The notes beneath the pieces are model-generated. The model worked only from the letters and a program-made list of their open reading frames with translations, ran no database searches and had not been told where the DNA came from. A stretch of DNA of 54,812 nucleotides from an uncultured Gilliamella sp. (GTDB lineage Bacteria > Pseudomonadota > Gammaproteobacteria > Enterobacterales > Orbaceae), in assembly GCA_946482005.1 (NCBI GenBank), contig CAMLPV010000016.1, positions 1-54,812 on the forward strand, given 5' to 3'. Below are positions 46,048 to 54,812 of this stretch, one piece after another. The position numbers were made by a program, and so were the translations under genes. Numbering within the stretch: position 1 is the first letter of the stretch; each line of letters opens with the position of its first letter.

Positions 46048-46578
46048 ATTTTAAGTCCCAAGATACATCAAAAAATTGGTTTATCTTAAACACTATCAAG
46101 CTTAAAGTAAATGAAACTGTCAATTTTTAAGGAAATACAAATTAGGATAAACGATAGAAATCAATAAATAACTTTGAATTCTACTATTTAAAGTTAATAA
46201 AAAGTATATATAAACTGACAAAATAAAGAACGAGTTTTAAATAGTCTGTTGGTTTAGGATGATACCTAACCATTTAAATTTTATAAGTTAAAAAAACTAT
46301 CATTACTTTTTATAAGCTTGAAAGCAGTTGCTTAGGTAGCAATATTTTGACTGAATATAATCGGCAAAATCTTCGCCAAAAATTGAAATTTTAGAAAAAA
46401 TAATACATTGAATTATAAATAGTTTAATTAAATATTTGTGACAGCTTTATTATGCAATTTTTACAATAGGTTCTTCATTAAAGAATTATAATGCGACTAA
46501 AGTTAGTAAACTGCGAAATTTATTTATAGTTGATGTTATCATACCCAACTTGTATCTTAGTTATAAAAAATATTATTT
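46048..46578. other. AT-rich intergenic region
   Basis: 531 bases between divergent genes (waaY-like and the GIY-YIG gene). No ORF of note, tRNA or clear hairpin was found. It must contain both promoters; it may include a decayed gene. Confidence 0.5.
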
Positions 46579-46875
46579 ATGCAAAATAACTCTGTAACAT
46601 GGTTTTTATATATTATTAGAACTTCTAACCAATCATTGTATACGGGAATTACAACGGATGTGGTTAGGCGGTTACAGCAGCATCAAAATGGTCGTGGCGC
46701 TAAATATCTAAAAGGTCATAAAGATATTTATGTTGTTTATCAAATAAAAGTTGGCGACAGGTCTACCGCTTTAAAATTAGAGTATCGCATAAAACAACTT
46801 TCCAAGCTGAAAAAAGAACAATTGGTTGCAAACTCTCCAGACTTAACTAACTTATTAACATTACTCAATCAATAA
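46579..46875 (+). CDS. yhbQ: GIY-YIG endonuclease-domain protein, YhbQ type
   Basis: Small single-domain GIY-YIG protein of 98 residues. The motif reads Leu-Tyr-Ile-Ile ... Leu-Tyr-Thr-Gly-Ile-Thr-Thr-Asp, followed by Arg-Arg-Leu-Gln-Gln-His and Gly-Ala-Lys-Tyr-Leu-Lys, all typical of YhbQ/UPF0213. E. coli YhbQ is reported to have DNA nuclease activity. It is an isolated gene on the plus strand between long AT-rich DNA and the convergent srkA. Confidence 0.9.
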   Translation: MQNNSVTWFLYIIRTSNQSLYTGITTDVVRRLQQHQNGRGAKYLKGHKDIYVVYQIKVGDRSTALKLEYRIKQLSKLKKEQLVANSPDLTNLLTLLNQ

Positions 46876-46956
46876 TCGACTAATTAATTTTATGCAAAGT
46901 TTTGGATTTGTAACCGCAATCTATTTGGATTTATTATTTACTTTATCAGTTAATAT

Positions 46957-47946
46957 TTAGAATATCGACATCAATTGTAATGGTGGCGCTTTAAGGGCAT
47001 CTATCTGTTGATTGAATTCAGATAGTTGTCGTTTCCAAAAATCAACATCTGTTATCCATGGAAAGGCAATAGGAAAGGCTGGATCTTGCCAACGCTCAAT
47101 AATCCATGCCAGATGATGAATTATCCGCATTGCTCGTAAAGGCTCAATTAATTTAAGTTGCTCTTTATCGAAATCATAAAACTCTTGATATAATTCAAGC
47201 AGTTCATCTAACTGTAGGCGTTGTTCTTGTTGGTTACCATAGAGCAACATCCAAAGATCTTGAATTGCTGGACCATTACGAGAATCATCAAAATCTAAGA
47301 ATATAGCATTATCATCACGCCACAAAATATTACCAGCATGGCAATCAGCATGTAATCGTATTGGTTGCCAATCATCATGCCAATATTGTTCAATCGTTTT
47401 GATCAGCTTGCTCAATACTGTTTTGAGATCGAGTTGAATGCTATTGGGAATATAGGTTGAGGATAATAAGATCTCTTGCGGACGATAAACATATTCCTCA
47501 AGTCCAATAGTTGGGCGGTATGAAAAAGTTTGAGTTGCACCAATTTGATGTATACGACCAATCATCGTACCTACCGATTCCATTTGATTTGGATTATCCA
47601 TTTCATAGGGTCTACCACCCAAACTAGGAAATAAAGCGAATAGATAGCCTTGATATTCATGTAATGTCTTATTATTGATTACGAGTGGCGACACTACAGG
47701 AATATCAGCACGGTATAATTGTTCAGTAAACTGGTGTTCTTCAAGTATTTGTTCTCGACTCCAACGATGAGGACGATAAAATTTTGCGACATAACGTTTA
47801 TGTTCCTCATCGTGAAATTGATAGACGCGATTTTCATAACTATTTAAAGCCGTTAAACCCGAATCTATATAAATGCCAATTGAAGCCAAACTCTCGACAA
47901 TAAGATCGGGTGATAATAATTGAAATGAAAATGCTGAACTATCCAT
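46957..47946 (-). CDS. srkA: Stress response kinase A
   Basis: Ser/Thr protein kinase (YihE/RdoA) of the choline-kinase-like fold, linked to envelope stress and survival. The 329-residue protein matches E. coli SrkA in length. The catalytic loop is His-Ala-Asp-Cys-His-Ala-Gly-Asn and the metal-binding segment Phe-Leu-Asp-Phe-Asp-Asp. The N-terminal Leu-Asn-Ser-Tyr-Glu-Asn-Arg-Val-Tyr-Gln ATP region is conserved. AGAGGAA precedes the ATG. It follows engB by 16 bp; in E. coli srkA is instead paired with dsbA. Confidence 0.94.
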   Translation of the reverse strand: MDSSAFSFQLLSPDLIVESLASIGIYIDSGLTALNSYENRVYQFHDEEHKRYVAKFYRPHRWSREQILEEHQFTEQLYRADIPVVSPLVINNKTLHEYQGYLFALFPSLGGRPYEMDNPNQMESVGTMIGRIHQIGATQTFSYRPTIGLEEYVYRPQEILLSSTYIPNSIQLDLKTVLSKLIKTIEQYWHDDWQPIRLHADCHAGNILWRDDNAIFLDFDDSRNGPAIQDLWMLLYGNQQEQRLQLDELLELYQEFYDFDKEQLKLIEPLRAMRIIHHLAWIIERWQDPAFPIAFPWITDVDFWKRQLSEFNQQIDALKAPPLQLMSIF

Positions 47947-47962
47947 TGAATGATTCCTCTAG

Positions 47963-48574
47963 TTACTGTTGATTAAACCATTCATCTAGTTTTTGTTTTA
48001 ATGCTTCAAGTCCAACTCGTTTAGGTGATGAAAATGGTGCAACAGTAATATCACCTTGGAAAGGTAAAATGGCTTCTTTTACCATATTAACTTGCTTCTT
48101 AACAGCACCAGAGGCAAGTTTATCCGCTTTAGTCAGTAACAACATGACTGGAATTTCAACCGAAACTGCCCATTGAATCATCTGTTGATCTAAATCTTTT
48201 AAAGGATGTCTTATGTCCATTAAAACAACTAGCCCTAATAAACTTTCGCGTTTTTGTAAATATTCTCCTAGCGATTTTTGCCATTGGCGTTTTATCGCTT
48301 CGGGAACTTGGGCATAACCATAACCCGGTAAGTCCACTAAACGGCAATTTTTTTCAACCTCAAAAAGATTGATTAATTGAGTTCGCCCAGGTGTTTTACT
48401 CGTACGAGCTAAAGACTTCTGGTTAGTTAATGTGTTGAGTGCGCTGGATTTACCTGCATTAGATCGACCAGCAAATGCTACCTCTACACCACTATCACTG
48501 GGTAAATGAGAAATATCTGGAGCACTTAAAATAAAATGTGTTTTTGCATAATTTAATGGACGAATATCAGTCAT
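47963..48574 (-). CDS. engB: Ribosome biogenesis GTPase EngB (YihA/YsxC)
   Basis: Essential GTPase of large-subunit assembly. The 203-residue protein has G1 Gly-Arg-Ser-Asn-Ala-Gly-Lys-Ser-Ser (~35-43), G3 Asp-Leu-Pro-Gly-Tyr-Gly-Tyr-Ala, and G4 Thr-Lys-Ala-Asp. Length and the Gly-Arg-Thr-Gln-Leu-Ile-Asn switch region match the family. AAGGAT precedes the ATG. Likely co-transcribed with srkA. Confidence 0.97.
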   Translation of the reverse strand: MTDIRPLNYAKTHFILSAPDISHLPSDSGVEVAFAGRSNAGKSSALNTLTNQKSLARTSKTPGRTQLINLFEVEKNCRLVDLPGYGYAQVPEAIKRQWQKSLGEYLQKRESLLGLVVLMDIRHPLKDLDQQMIQWAVSVEIPVMLLLTKADKLASGAVKKQVNMVKEAILPFQGDITVAPFSSPKRVGLEALKQKLDEWFNQQ

Positions 48575-48641
48575 AAAAAGTATCCTTTAAATGCTTTAAC
48601 GGCACTTAATTGATTCAAATGCCGCTACTGTATAGAAAAAC

Positions 48642-49892
<1,251 letters not shown>

Positions 49893-50069
49893 TTATTTTA
49901 TGCTAATTAATAGCAGAGTAAAGTAAATAATTATTCAAATATAATGAATTAATATTCATCTGTAAAAAAATTTTAAATTCAAAACATATTCAATAATTTA
50001 CTTCTTTTCTTTAATTATTTTCAGGTATAATCGAATCCTGTTGGTTAATTGCATCTAAAAGAGTTAAAA

Positions 50070-50339
50070 ATGAGTCGTACTATTTATTGCCATTATTTAA
50101 AAAAAGAAGCAGACGGTTTAGATTTTCAGCTTTATCCTGGTGAACTTGGTAAACGTATTTTCAATGAAATATCAAAGCCTGCATGGCAAGAATGGCTCAA
50201 AAAGCAAACCATGTTAATTAACGAAAATAAACTTAATATGATGAATCCGGAGCATCGTAAACAGATTGAAGCAGAAATGATTAAATTTTTATTTGAAGGT
50301 GAAGAAGTTGTTATTGATGGATATAAACCCCAAAACTGA
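50070..50339 (+). CDS. yggX: Probable Fe(2+)-trafficking protein YggX
   Basis: Small cytoplasmic protein linked to iron-sulfur cluster protection under oxidative stress. The 89-residue product has the conserved Cys7 (Ser-Arg-Thr-Ile-Tyr-Cys), [12 protein letters not shown] and Leu-Asn-Met-Met-Asn-Pro-Glu-His-Arg blocks. The ATG at 50070 gives the standard Met-Ser-Arg-Thr start; an ATG at 50049 adds seven residues not seen in the family. Followed by mltC after 8 bp as in E. coli; mutY, normally in front, is missing. Confidence 0.97.
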   Translation: MSRTIYCHYLKKEADGLDFQLYPGELGKRIFNEISKPAWQEWLKKQTMLINENKLNMMNPEHRKQIEAEMIKFLFEGEEVVIDGYKPQN

Positions 50340-50347
50340 GGTATAAC

Positions 50348-51418
50348 ATGAAAAACAATAAAAAGATCATTACGTTGTTTATAGCAATGAGCCTTTTAAA
50401 TGGATGTTCAGGTGGTAATTCATCTAAGAATAATGAAGATTTTTACATTAAAGACACCAATGCTTTCAATATTTTAATTGGTCAATATGCGAATAATATA
50501 GAAGAAATTTGGGGGCCTCAGGAAGTCCTTATCGCTGGCCCAAAAGATTATGTTCAGTATGAGGATAATTTACAAACTCGAGTTCATATCAACTTTGTTT
50601 CTGGTGTGATAACAATTGAAACTTTGTCTGATTCTCCCATAGAATCGTTAAAAGAAGCGATAGTTTCAACATTACTAATGCCCGAACCTGTCGATATCAT
50701 ACGTCATGATAAAATTAGTCAAGATTTGTCACAAGAGCCTTTCTTATACAATCAAGTATTAGACCAAGAACGGCAACCTATTCGTTGGAGTGGTCGAGCG
50801 AATAATTTTGCTGATTATGTGCTGGCTAATAACTTGAAAATTCGCCCATCGGGCATGCACAGCATTACTTATGTGGAAATTAAATTGGTTCCGAATCACA
50901 TTAATGAACGAGCAAGAAAATTCTTGCCACTGGTGACGGAAGCTTCAAACCGCTATTTCATTGATGAGCGTTTAATTTTAGCAATTATGGAAGTCGAGTC
51001 TGCTTTTAACCCTTATGCGGTAAGTCGCTCGGACGCGCTTGGGTTAATGCAAGTTCAGCAGCATACTGCAGGACGTGATATTTTCCAATTACGTGGTAAA
51101 TCCGGAGAACCAACTAGGAAATATTTACTTGATCCTCGTAATAATGTCGATATGGGTACCGCTTATTTATCATTATTAAAAACGAAATATTTGGCAGGTA
51201 TTAATAATCCTGTATCTTTAAGGTATGCAATGATTACTTCTTATAATGGTGGGGCAGGTAGTGTATTGCGTACGTTTTCTAATGATCGTGATCGCGCAAT
51301 TGATATTATAAATTCAATGACACCACAACAAGTTTTTCGAAAATTAGTCACATCACATGTTTCTCAAGAATCACGTAACTATTTGATAAAAGTAAGTAAT
51401 ATATTAGATAACAGATAA
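50348..51418 (+). CDS. mltC: Membrane-bound lytic murein transglycosylase C
   Basis: Outer-membrane lipoprotein that cleaves glycan strands to 1,6-anhydro-muropeptides. The 356-residue protein has lipobox Leu-Asn-Gly-Cys (Ser at +2), an N-terminal DUF3393-like domain, and a C-terminal SLT domain with catalytic Glu in Ile-Met-Glu-Val-Glu-Ser (~215) followed by Ala-Leu-Gly-Leu-Met-Gln-Val and Ser-Tyr-Asn-Gly-Gly. Length is close to E. coli MltC (359). Co-transcribed with yggX. Confidence 0.96.
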   Translation: MKNNKKIITLFIAMSLLNGCSGGNSSKNNEDFYIKDTNAFNILIGQYANNIEEIWGPQEVLIAGPKDYVQYEDNLQTRVHINFVSGVITIETLSDSPIESLKEAIVSTLLMPEPVDIIRHDKISQDLSQEPFLYNQVLDQERQPIRWSGRANNFADYVLANNLKIRPSGMHSITYVEIKLVPNHINERARKFLPLVTEASNRYFIDERLILAIMEVESAFNPYAVSRSDALGLMQVQQHTAGRDIFQLRGKSGEPTRKYLLDPRNNVDMGTAYLSLLKTKYLAGINNPVSLRYAMITSYNGGAGSVLRTFSNDRDRAIDIINSMTPQQVFRKLVTSHVSQESRNYLIKVSNILDNR

Positions 51419-51435
51419 CATTATGTTATCTAATA
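51402..51435 (+). terminator. 12-bp inverted repeat at the end of mltC
   Basis: TATTAGATAACA (51402-51413, inside the last codons) and TGTTATCTAATA (51424-51435) are exact inverted copies with a 10-nt spacer. No T-run follows, so it may be a weak terminator or an mRNA 3' stabiliser. Confidence 0.5.
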
Positions 51436-51548
51436 ATAGCTATCACTGATAAGATAAGGAACTAAGAATGAAATTATAATTTTATCGGCAGTAATATCTT
51501 TAAAAAAATAAGATTTTTGTGGTTTAAAAATTTTTTAATAAAAAAAAC

Positions 51549-51576
51549 GTGATCTACTTCAAATTTTGAGTATACT
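51549..51576 (+). promoter_or_regulatory. Candidate focA promoter with FNR-like half sites
   Basis: TATACT (51571-51576) is a plausible -10 box 41 bp before the focA start. GTGAT-CTAC-TTCAA (51549-51562) matches the FNR pattern TTGAT-N4-ATCAA at eight of ten positions, but its spacing to this -10 is unusual for activation. Confidence 0.3.
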
Positions 51577-51616
51577 ATGCGTCTCATAAAACCCTAGTTT
51601 TTTTGAGGATGTTAGT

Positions 51617-52465
51617 TTGAGTACCGATAAACTTGTGGATTCATATTCCCCCGCACAAATGACACAAATTGCCGAAGACCTTGGCAACTACAAATTAAGT
51701 AAACACCCATGTAGTACGATTTTATCTGCTATTATTGCAGGTGTGTTTATCTCTATAGCTTTCGTATTTTATATTACCGTAACAACTGGCACCGCAACTG
51801 TTGCTTTTGGTTTAGCCAAACTAGTTGGTGGCATCTGTTTCTCATTAGGATTAATGTTGGTTGTTTGTTGTGGTGCTGATCTATTTACTTCAACGGTATT
51901 AACGATATTACCTAAAATGACTCATAAAGTTACGTGGAAGAAAATGATCCGTAATTGGATTTTAGTCTATGTTGGTAACTTTATTGGTGCTATACTGTTT
52001 GTAACAGTTATTTGGTTTTCTGGTCAATATATGGTTGCTAATGGATTGTGGGGATTAAATGTCCTGCAAACAGCGGATCATAAGTTACACCATACTTTTA
52101 TTGAAGCCGTCTTTCTTGGTTTATTGGCTAATTTGATGGTTTGTTTGGCAGCTTGGTTAAGTTATGCTGGACGTAGCTTACTTGATAAAATGTTAATTAT
52201 GGTTTTACCTGTAGCAATGTTTGTTGCTAGCGGTTTTGAACATAGCATTGCAAATATGTTTATGATCCCTATGGGAATTGTAATTAATAATTTTGCATCT
52301 CCTGAGTTTTGGACTGCAGTAGGGGTATCACCTGATACATTTAAAGATCTAACTGTAGAGCATTTTATTTTAAATAATTTAATTCCTGTAACAATAGGGA
52401 ATATTTTAGGTGGTTTAGCTGTTGCGCTACCATATTGGGCTTTATATTTACGTAAACCACATTGA
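51617..52465 (+). CDS. focA: Formate channel FocA
   Basis: Pentameric inner-membrane channel that exports or imports formate made by PflB. The 282-residue protein (E. coli 285) has six membrane helices and highly conserved Ala-Lys-Leu-Val-Gly-Gly-Ile-Cys-Phe-Ser-Leu-Gly, Cys-Gly-Ala-Asp-Leu-Phe-Thr-Ser and Leu-Gln-Thr-Ala-Asp-His-Lys-x-His-His segments, including the pore His. The start is TTG at 51617 with GAGGAT six bases ahead. It is the first gene of focA-pflB. Confidence 0.96.
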   Translation: MSTDKLVDSYSPAQMTQIAEDLGNYKLSKHPCSTILSAIIAGVFISIAFVFYITVTTGTATVAFGLAKLVGGICFSLGLMLVVCCGADLFTSTVLTILPKMTHKVTWKKMIRNWILVYVGNFIGAILFVTVIWFSGQYMVANGLWGLNVLQTADHKLHHTFIEAVFLGLLANLMVCLAAWLSYAGRSLLDKMLIMVLPVAMFVASGFEHSIANMFMIPMGIVINNFASPEFWTAVGVSPDTFKDLTVEHFILNNLIPVTIGNILGGLAVALPYWALYLRKPH

Positions 52466-52474
52466 TTTTATGAT

Positions 52475-52503
52475 ATTTATCCTCATATTAGGAGAGGATA
52501 AAT
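52475..52503 (+). terminator. Intercistronic hairpin between focA and pflB
   Basis: ATTTATCCTC (52475-52484) and GAGGATAAAT (52494-52503) form a perfect 10-bp stem with a 9-nt loop, followed by AGATATTTTTG. It could terminate part of the focA transcript or protect the 5' end of a pflB message. Confidence 0.55.
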
Positions 52504-52534
52504 AGATATTTTTGTAAACCTGAGGTTAATAATT

Positions 52535-54812
52535 ATGAGTAATTTAAACGAAGTACAAGCAAAGGCTTGGAAAGGATTTAAAGAAGGTGATTGGCAAAAT
52601 AATGTCAATGTTCGTGATTTCATTCAAACAAATTACACACCTTATGAGGGTGATGAATCTTTCTTAGCTGGCGCTACCGATGCTACCACTAAATTGTGGG
52701 ACAAAGTGATGGAAGGCATCAAATTTGAAAACTCCACTCATACACCAGTTGATTTTGATACAAGTGTAATCTCTACTATCACTGCTCATGATGCGGGTTA
52801 TATCGAAAAGGATTTAGAGAAGATTGTCGGTTTACAAACTGAAAAACCATTAAAACGAGCTATTATCCCGTTTGGTGGTATCAAGATGATTGAAAACTCT
52901 TGTAAAGCTTACGATAGAACTTTAGATCCATTAGTCAAAAAAATCTTTACAGAATACCGTAAAACTCACAACCAAGGTGTGTTTGATATTTATACTCCAG
53001 ATATCCTTCGTTGTCGTAAATCAGGTGTTATTACTGGTCTTCCTGATGCGTACGGCCGTGGTCGTATCATTGGTGACTACCGTCGTGTGGCACTTTACGG
53101 TATTGATTACTTAATGCAAGATAAATTTGCTCAATTCACTTCTTTACAAGCTGACTTTGAAAATGGTGTTGATTTACCAATGACCATGCAACGTCGTGAA
53201 GAAATTGCTGAGCAACATCGTGCACTTGGTCAAATTAAAGAAATGGCTGCAAAATATGGTTTTGATATTTCAGCTCCAGCAACAACGGCACAAGAAGCTG
53301 TTCAGTGGACCTATTTTGGTTACTTAGCTGCGGTTAAATCTCAAAATGGTGCAGCAATGTCATTAGGTCGTACTTCGACTTTCTTTGATATTTATTTCCA
53401 ACGTGATTTAGAAGCAGGTCTAATCACTGAGCAAGAAGCACAAGAAATTGTTGACCATTTCGTGATGAAATTACGTATGGTTCGTTTCTTGCGTACACCT
53501 GAATATGATGAATTATTCTCTGGTGATCCAATTTGGGCAACTGAATCTATCGCTGGTATGGGTATTGATGGCCGTACATTAGTAACTAAGACTTCTTTCC
53601 GTTTCTTAAATACTTTATATACAATGGGTCCATCACCAGAACCAAACATGACTATCCTTTGGTCAGAACACTTACCAAGTGGGTTTAAAGAATTCGCATC
53701 AAAAGTATCAATTGATACTTCATCATTACAATATGAAAATGATGATTTAATGCGTCCAGACTTTAACAACGATGACTATGCAATTGCGTGTTGTGTAAGC
53801 CCAATGATCGTTGGTAAACAAATGCAATTCTTCGGTGCTCGTGCTAACCTTGCAAAAACTCTTCTATACGCAATCAACGGCGGTGTGGATGAAAAATTAA
53901 AAATGCAAGTTGGTCCTAAAGAAGATCCAATCACTGACGAATATCTTGATTTTGATAAAGTGTTCGCTCGTTTAGATCACTTTATGGATTGGTTAGCAAA
54001 ACAATACGTGACAGCTTTAAATGCTATTCACTATATGCACGATAAATATAGCTATGAAGCATCATTAATGGCGTTACATGACCGTGATGTTATTCGTACT
54101 ATGGCTTGTGGTATTGCTGGTCTATCTGTTGCAGCTGACTCATTATCTGCAATTAAATATGCGAAAGTGAAAACAATCCGTGATGAAGATGGTTTAGCAA
54201 CTGATTTTGAAATCGAAGGTGAATATCCACAATTCGGTAACAATGATCCACGTGTAGATGATATTGCTGTTGATTTAGTTGAACGTTTCATGAAGAAAAT
54301 TCAAAAACTTAAAACTTATCGTAATGCAATTCCTACTCAGTCTGTGTTAACGATTACTTCAAACGTAGTATATGGTAAGAAAACAGGTAACACTCCAGAC
54401 GGACGTCGTGCTGGCGCGCCATTTGGACCAGGTGCTAACCCAATGCACGGACGTGACCAAAAAGGTGCGGTTGCTTCATTAACATCTGTTGCTAAACTTC
54501 CGTTTGCTTACGCTAAAGATGGTATTTCATATACTTTCTCTATCGTTCCAAATGCATTAGGTAAAGATGATGATGCACGTAAACGTAACCTAGCAGGTTT
54601 AATGGATGGTTATTTCCATCATGAAGCTACTGTTGAAGGTGGTCAGCATTTAAATGTTAACGTATTAAACCGTGAAACATTATTAGATGCGATGGAACAC
54701 CCTGAAAAATATCCACAATTAACAATTCGTGTTTCTGGATATGCAGTGCGTTTCAATTCATTAACTAAAGAGCAACAAAAAGACGTTATTACACGTACTT
54801 TCACTCAATCAA
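52535..54812 (+). CDS. pflB: Formate C-acetyltransferase (pyruvate formate-lyase), 3' end cut by window
   Basis: Glycyl-radical enzyme converting pyruvate and CoA to acetyl-CoA and formate in anaerobic cells. The frame from the ATG at 52535 stays open to the window end: 759 codons ending Thr-Phe-Thr-Gln-Ser plus one base, so by comparison with E. coli PflB (760 residues) only the last Met and stop are missing. The catalytic Cys419-Cys420 pair and the radical Gly735 (Val-Ser-Gly-Tyr-Ala-Val-Arg-Phe) are intact. GAGG precedes the ATG. The activating enzyme gene pflA is expected just beyond the window. Codon choice looks more biased than in neighbouring genes, as for a highly expressed gene. Confidence 0.98.
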   Translation, partial: MSNLNEVQAKAWKGFKEGDWQNNVNVRDFIQTNYTPYEGDESFLAGATDATTKLWDKVMEGIKFENSTHTPVDFDTSVISTITAHDAGYIEKDLEKIVGLQTEKPLKRAIIPFGGIKMIENSCKAYDRTLDPLVKKIFTEYRKTHNQGVFDIYTPDILRCRKSGVITGLPDAYGRGRIIGDYRRVALYGIDYLMQDKFAQFTSLQADFENGVDLPMTMQRREEIAEQHRALGQIKEMAAKYGFDISAPATTAQEAVQWTYFGYLAAVKSQNGAAMSLGRTSTFFDIYFQRDLEAGLITEQEAQEIVDHFVMKLRMVRFLRTPEYDELFSGDPIWATESIAGMGIDGRTLVTKTSFRFLNTLYTMGPSPEPNMTILWSEHLPSGFKEFASKVSIDTSSLQYENDDLMRPDFNNDDYAIACCVSPMIVGKQMQFFGARANLAKTLLYAINGGVDEKLKMQVGPKEDPITDEYLDFDKVFARLDHFMDWLAKQYVTALNAIHYMHDKYSYEASLMALHDRDVIRTMACGIAGLSVAADSLSAIKYAKVKTIRDEDGLATDFEIEGEYPQFGNNDPRVDDIAVDLVERFMKKIQKLKTYRNAIPTQSVLTITSNVVYGKKTGNTPDGRRAGAPFGPGANPMHGRDQKGAVASLTSVAKLPFAYAKDGISYTFSIVPNALGKDDDARKRNLAGLMDGYFHHEATVEGGQHLNVNVLNRETLLDAMEHPEKYPQLTIRVSGYAVRFNSLTKEQQKDVITRTFTQS

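Noticed and set aside
46048..46578. Search for a CRISPR array or repeat family in long gaps
   Set aside because: No regularly spaced repeats were found here or in the other gaps.

Overview
The window is AT-rich DNA of a gammaproteobacterium. It carries a complete, E. coli-ordered division and cell-wall (dcw) cluster, lpxC, meso-diaminopimelate-type MurE, yggX-mltC, focA-pflB, an LPS-core kinase and an autotransporter. Low GC, sugar PTS genes and mixed-acid fermentation fit a host-associated fermenter of the Orbaceae (Gilliamella-like). That placement is inference from gene content and protein resemblance, not from a search.

Layout. 1-1250 is a rearranged scar: a second, broken copy of the segment at 3832-4804 (3' end of an unknown gene, a PTS EIIA gene, 3' end of an EIIBC gene) joined head-to-head to the last 91 codons of threonine synthase. 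1866-3437 is nrdR-ribD. 4055-9901 is a ketohexose PTS locus: gatY, a PfkB kinase, EIIBC and a nonsense-mutated EIIA on the minus strand, divergent from a DeoR regulator and a second PfkB kinase. 10152-15176 holds hemW, yeaD, rplY, zwf and pgl. 15486-33536 is the dcw cluster, from an MraZ operator and mraZ to ftsZ and lpxC, all on the plus strand and tightly packed. 33620-34213 is yfbR. 34302-36749 is an autotransporter with a Fur-like box upstream. 36873-41852 is a malate module: two-component system, malic enzyme and 2-hydroxycarboxylate transporter. 42012-42263 is a remnant of a ModA-type binding protein. 42349-44083 is a three-lipoprotein operon (CsgG, DUF4810, DUF799) with a Fur-like box upstream. 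44571-49853 holds an orphan lipoprotein, waaY-like kinase, GIY-YIG protein, srkA, engB and argD. 50070-51418 is yggX-mltC, and 51617-54812 is focA-pflB; pflB lacks only its last codon and stop at the window edge.

How the genes work together. The PTS locus should import a ketohexose as its 1-phosphate, phosphorylate it to the 1,6-bisphosphate and cleave it with GatY; D-tagatose is the best guess. YeaD, Zwf and Pgl feed the oxidative pentose phosphate route. The malate module imports malate and decarboxylates it to pyruvate, and PflB with FocA handle pyruvate and formate anaerobically. The dcw block makes peptidoglycan precursors and the divisome.

Most unusual is the 5' end. The two EIIA copies share a 433-bp tract without a single difference, although both flanks differ by several percent, and both carry the same in-frame TGA. 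This looks like gene conversion (or assembly collapse) of a dead or re-initiating gene. No tRNA, rRNA, CRISPR array or transposase gene was recognised.
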